Part shown: positions 62,136 through 64,000 of the stretch, piece by piece | How the letters are laid out: the number at the start of each line of letters is the position of its first letter | How positions within the stretch are numbered: the stretch's first letter is position 1 | DNA from: Moraxella lacunata | Lineage (GTDB): Bacteria; Pseudomonadota; Gammaproteobacteria; Pseudomonadales; Moraxellaceae | Length of the DNA stretch: 64,000 nucleotides | Direction: 5' to 3' | Assembly (NCBI RefSeq): GCF_900453205.1 | Contig: NZ_UGQU01000002.1 | Coordinates: 618,085-682,084 of the forward strand | Position numbers and translations under genes: made by a program | The notes under the pieces: generated by a model | What the model saw: only the letters and a program-made list of their open reading frames with translations | Database searches by the model: none | What the model was told of the DNA's origin: nothing

Positions 62136-64000
62136 TTAATCAATTAATGGTTCCAAAGGTATAGAAACATTAATGTTACTTCTTCAGCTTCTTCAGATTT
62201 TATCATACCTGTTAAACCCTTGGCATCTGTATTGATTTTTTGAATTTTTCCATTTGATCGTCTAATCCAAAAAGTTTGATTGGATAGCGGTCTTTGAGTC
62301 TCTTTATCAGCAACATGAAAGCCTTCAGAGTAATCACCAATCTGTATATCAGGTAATTCTGGCACCTCATACCCCACATACTCACCCCCCTCCATCACCT
62401 TCTCATTGCTCTTAACCCTAACACCCCAGGTGTTGTGATAAACACGCCTTGTTCGTTCATTTTAACTCAGAACCACAGATGTTGATGGATAATTGAGTGG
62501 GCTTGTGATTGGATTTTACCTTCTGTTGAGATAATCTCTATGTTGTCTTTGGCGATGTGTTTGATGTTGCCTTGTTGGGCTTGTAGTTCTATGTGTCTTT
62601 GGCGGTGTAGTGTTTAATACCTCCTGTTTGGACAAGACTCTGATGCCGTTTTGGACGGTTAGATTGTACTTTGAGGTGTGGCAAGGCTTAGGTCTTTGTT
62701 GTGGTGATGGCAAGGTTGTGTCGGTGGTGATGTGAATGTTTTGTTGGCAGTTAAGGTCATGCCCGCCAGTGAGCTAAGGACGATGTGTGGGTTTGACAGC
62801 TCTGGATGACTTAGGGTGTCATCTAAGTCGTCATCGTGGTGATTGACATGGGCATGATGGTCATTGATCTCCCTACCTGTCATGCTTGTTTAAGCCCATC
62901 TAAGGTGGGCATGAGGTATTATCCAAGGCTCGCTTTCGCATTGTGCTTGGATGCTACTTGTATGAGTGATGAGTGGGTGCTTGTGGCTTGTTCTAATTGA
63001 CTTGTGGTCTCTTTGATGTCTTGATGTGACTTGTGGCATGTGGCTCCCATGCGTGGTAATCACCACACCTTTATCTGCTCTTACCACCCATGTCCATCAG
63101 TTCTCACCTCAAAGCCCTCGCCTCGTATTCACCTCGTCCTTGGGGGTGGTAAGACGTCTGATGTGTCCTAGGTTAATCTCGGTGTGTAGGTGGTCGGATT
63201 TTAGGTGGGTTTGCAGTTGTCTTTAGTGTCATCCATGATGAGTTGGTTGGATTTGTCTCCCCCATACTCTTTGGAGCGGATGCCAGAGAGGACTTTTTCA
63301 TGAGGGAGGGTGTATAGAGGCATGTTGTTTGGATTGGTCAAAGAGCCTGCCACATAGGGCATGTCAGGATTGCCTCCAAAGAAGTCAATGATGACCTCTT
63401 GGCCTGCTCTGGGTAGTGCAATGTGCCCATAGTGATCTCCTGCCAGGTACTGGCGACACGAAGATAGCAGGTGTTTATCTGACTTAGGTCATCTTTGTCA
63501 TCACCGGTGCGATTGTCTACAAGGTGTCTTTGGTGAGTGTGGGTTTATCCCAGTGAAACTTGACTTTGATGCGACCGTATTGGTCGGTGTGTATCTCTTC
63601 ACCTTCTGGGGCGACGACAGTGGCGGTTTGGGTACGGGCAATGGGTCTTGGGCAGGGTTGTGGGCACAAGCGGATGTGTGGCAGGGTATGCGGTAAAGCT
63701 TGTATCAGCGGTATAGTACTGATGGGTGTTGTTGTCTTCATCGATGGGTTTGATGCTCATCTGTAAGGCGTAGACAACCCAGTCGGTATTCATGCTTTGA
63801 TGAGGGTGACCTGTTAGGGTAAATAAATGGGCAACCTGTATGCCCTTTAGTCTGCCATGTGCGGTGGCACTTAGGCTTTGATGCCGATAAGAGGCGATAA
63901 GCTGTTCGTTTTTTGTGGCCAGCTCATCACCCCCCGCTCGTCTGCCTTGATGCCATTCATAGCGTTGTAGGTGATGGATGAGTGCCTGATGTGGTTTGTG
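62136..64000 (-). pseudogene. vgrG: VgrG3, 5' part outside the window, many one-base deletions
   Basis: Third vgrG. From 62390 to 64000 it aligns with 56340-57997 of vgrG2 with no substitutions noticed but about 22 missing single bases between 62395 and 63660, most in short homopolymers or dinucleotides. From about 63660 to the window end it is identical. Its Ig/TTR-like tail (VPELPDIQIGDYSEGFHVAD, RPLSNQTFWIRRSNGK) is unique; repaired, it ends VSIPLEPLID at 62136. Likely an intact gene in reality. Confidence 0.75.

Overview
The window looks like a chromosomal segment of a gamma-proteobacterium of the Moraxellaceae, most likely the genus Moraxella. This rests on the overall character of the housekeeping proteins (dksA-gluQ pair, murD and ftsW in tandem, stand-alone glnK, mutY, ispA, rplS, glmS, tuf) and the moderately AT-rich composition. 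No 16S gene is present, so the genus is an inference.

Region 1 (about 1-14.1 kb) is a normal core region: dksA, gluQ, ftsW, murD, glnK, a DUF2147-type periplasmic protein, an exported DNA/RNA non-specific nuclease with a small partner, mutY, ispA, tRNA-Phe(GAA), rplS, glmS and tuf. Several clean promoters, terminators and REP-like palindromes can be read. Region 1 ends at 14126-14170 with the exact 3' half (anticodon loop to CCA) of a tRNA-Gly(GCC) gene followed by its terminator. This is the usual scar of an element integrated into a tRNA gene, so everything to its right is probably (part of) an integrated island whose other end is outside the window.

Region 2 (14.3-64 kb) is a type VI secretion (T6SS) island. 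The minus-strand operon 42.2-30.5 kb encodes two unknown exported proteins, then TssJ, TssK, TssL (with OmpA-like domain), TssM, TagF, TssA, TssB and TssC. ClpV (TssH) lies apart on the plus strand at 17.3-19.9 kb. Hcp, TssE, TssF and TssG are not in the window. Around the core are effector-immunity loci: (a) metzincin-like (HELGHSxGLxH) proteases, one fused to PAAR, one split in two genes, one downstream of vgrG, with a repeated family of small exported immunity candidates; (b) HEMxHVWQ metallopeptidases, in fused PAAR-TTR-peptidase form and in split PAAR-TTR + peptidase form; (c) a Tle1-type DUF2235 phospholipase with three copies of a lipoprotein immunity candidate; (d) remains of an Ntox15 (Tde1-type) DNase with a Tdi1/GAD-like immunity protein; (e) a PoNi-like (DUF1910/1911) immunity protein with a scrap of its toxin; (f) a DUF6402-like effector. 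Three vgrG genes, two of them identical over their first 620 codons, carry different small C-terminal Ig/transthyretin-like adaptor domains.

The common theme is modular replacement. Each locus has a carrier (VgrG or PAAR plus adaptor), a current toxin-immunity pair, and behind it displaced toxin 3' ends with their immunity genes, separated by repeated sequence that can act as recombination anchors. A 2,260-bp direct repeat, smaller repeats of 43 and about 236 bp, an IS982-family element and several truncated genes record these events. From about 60.05 to 63.66 kb the sequence shows a dense series of single-base deletions without substitutions relative to a second copy, which looks more like a base-calling or assembly problem than decay; reading frames there were reconstructed by hand.
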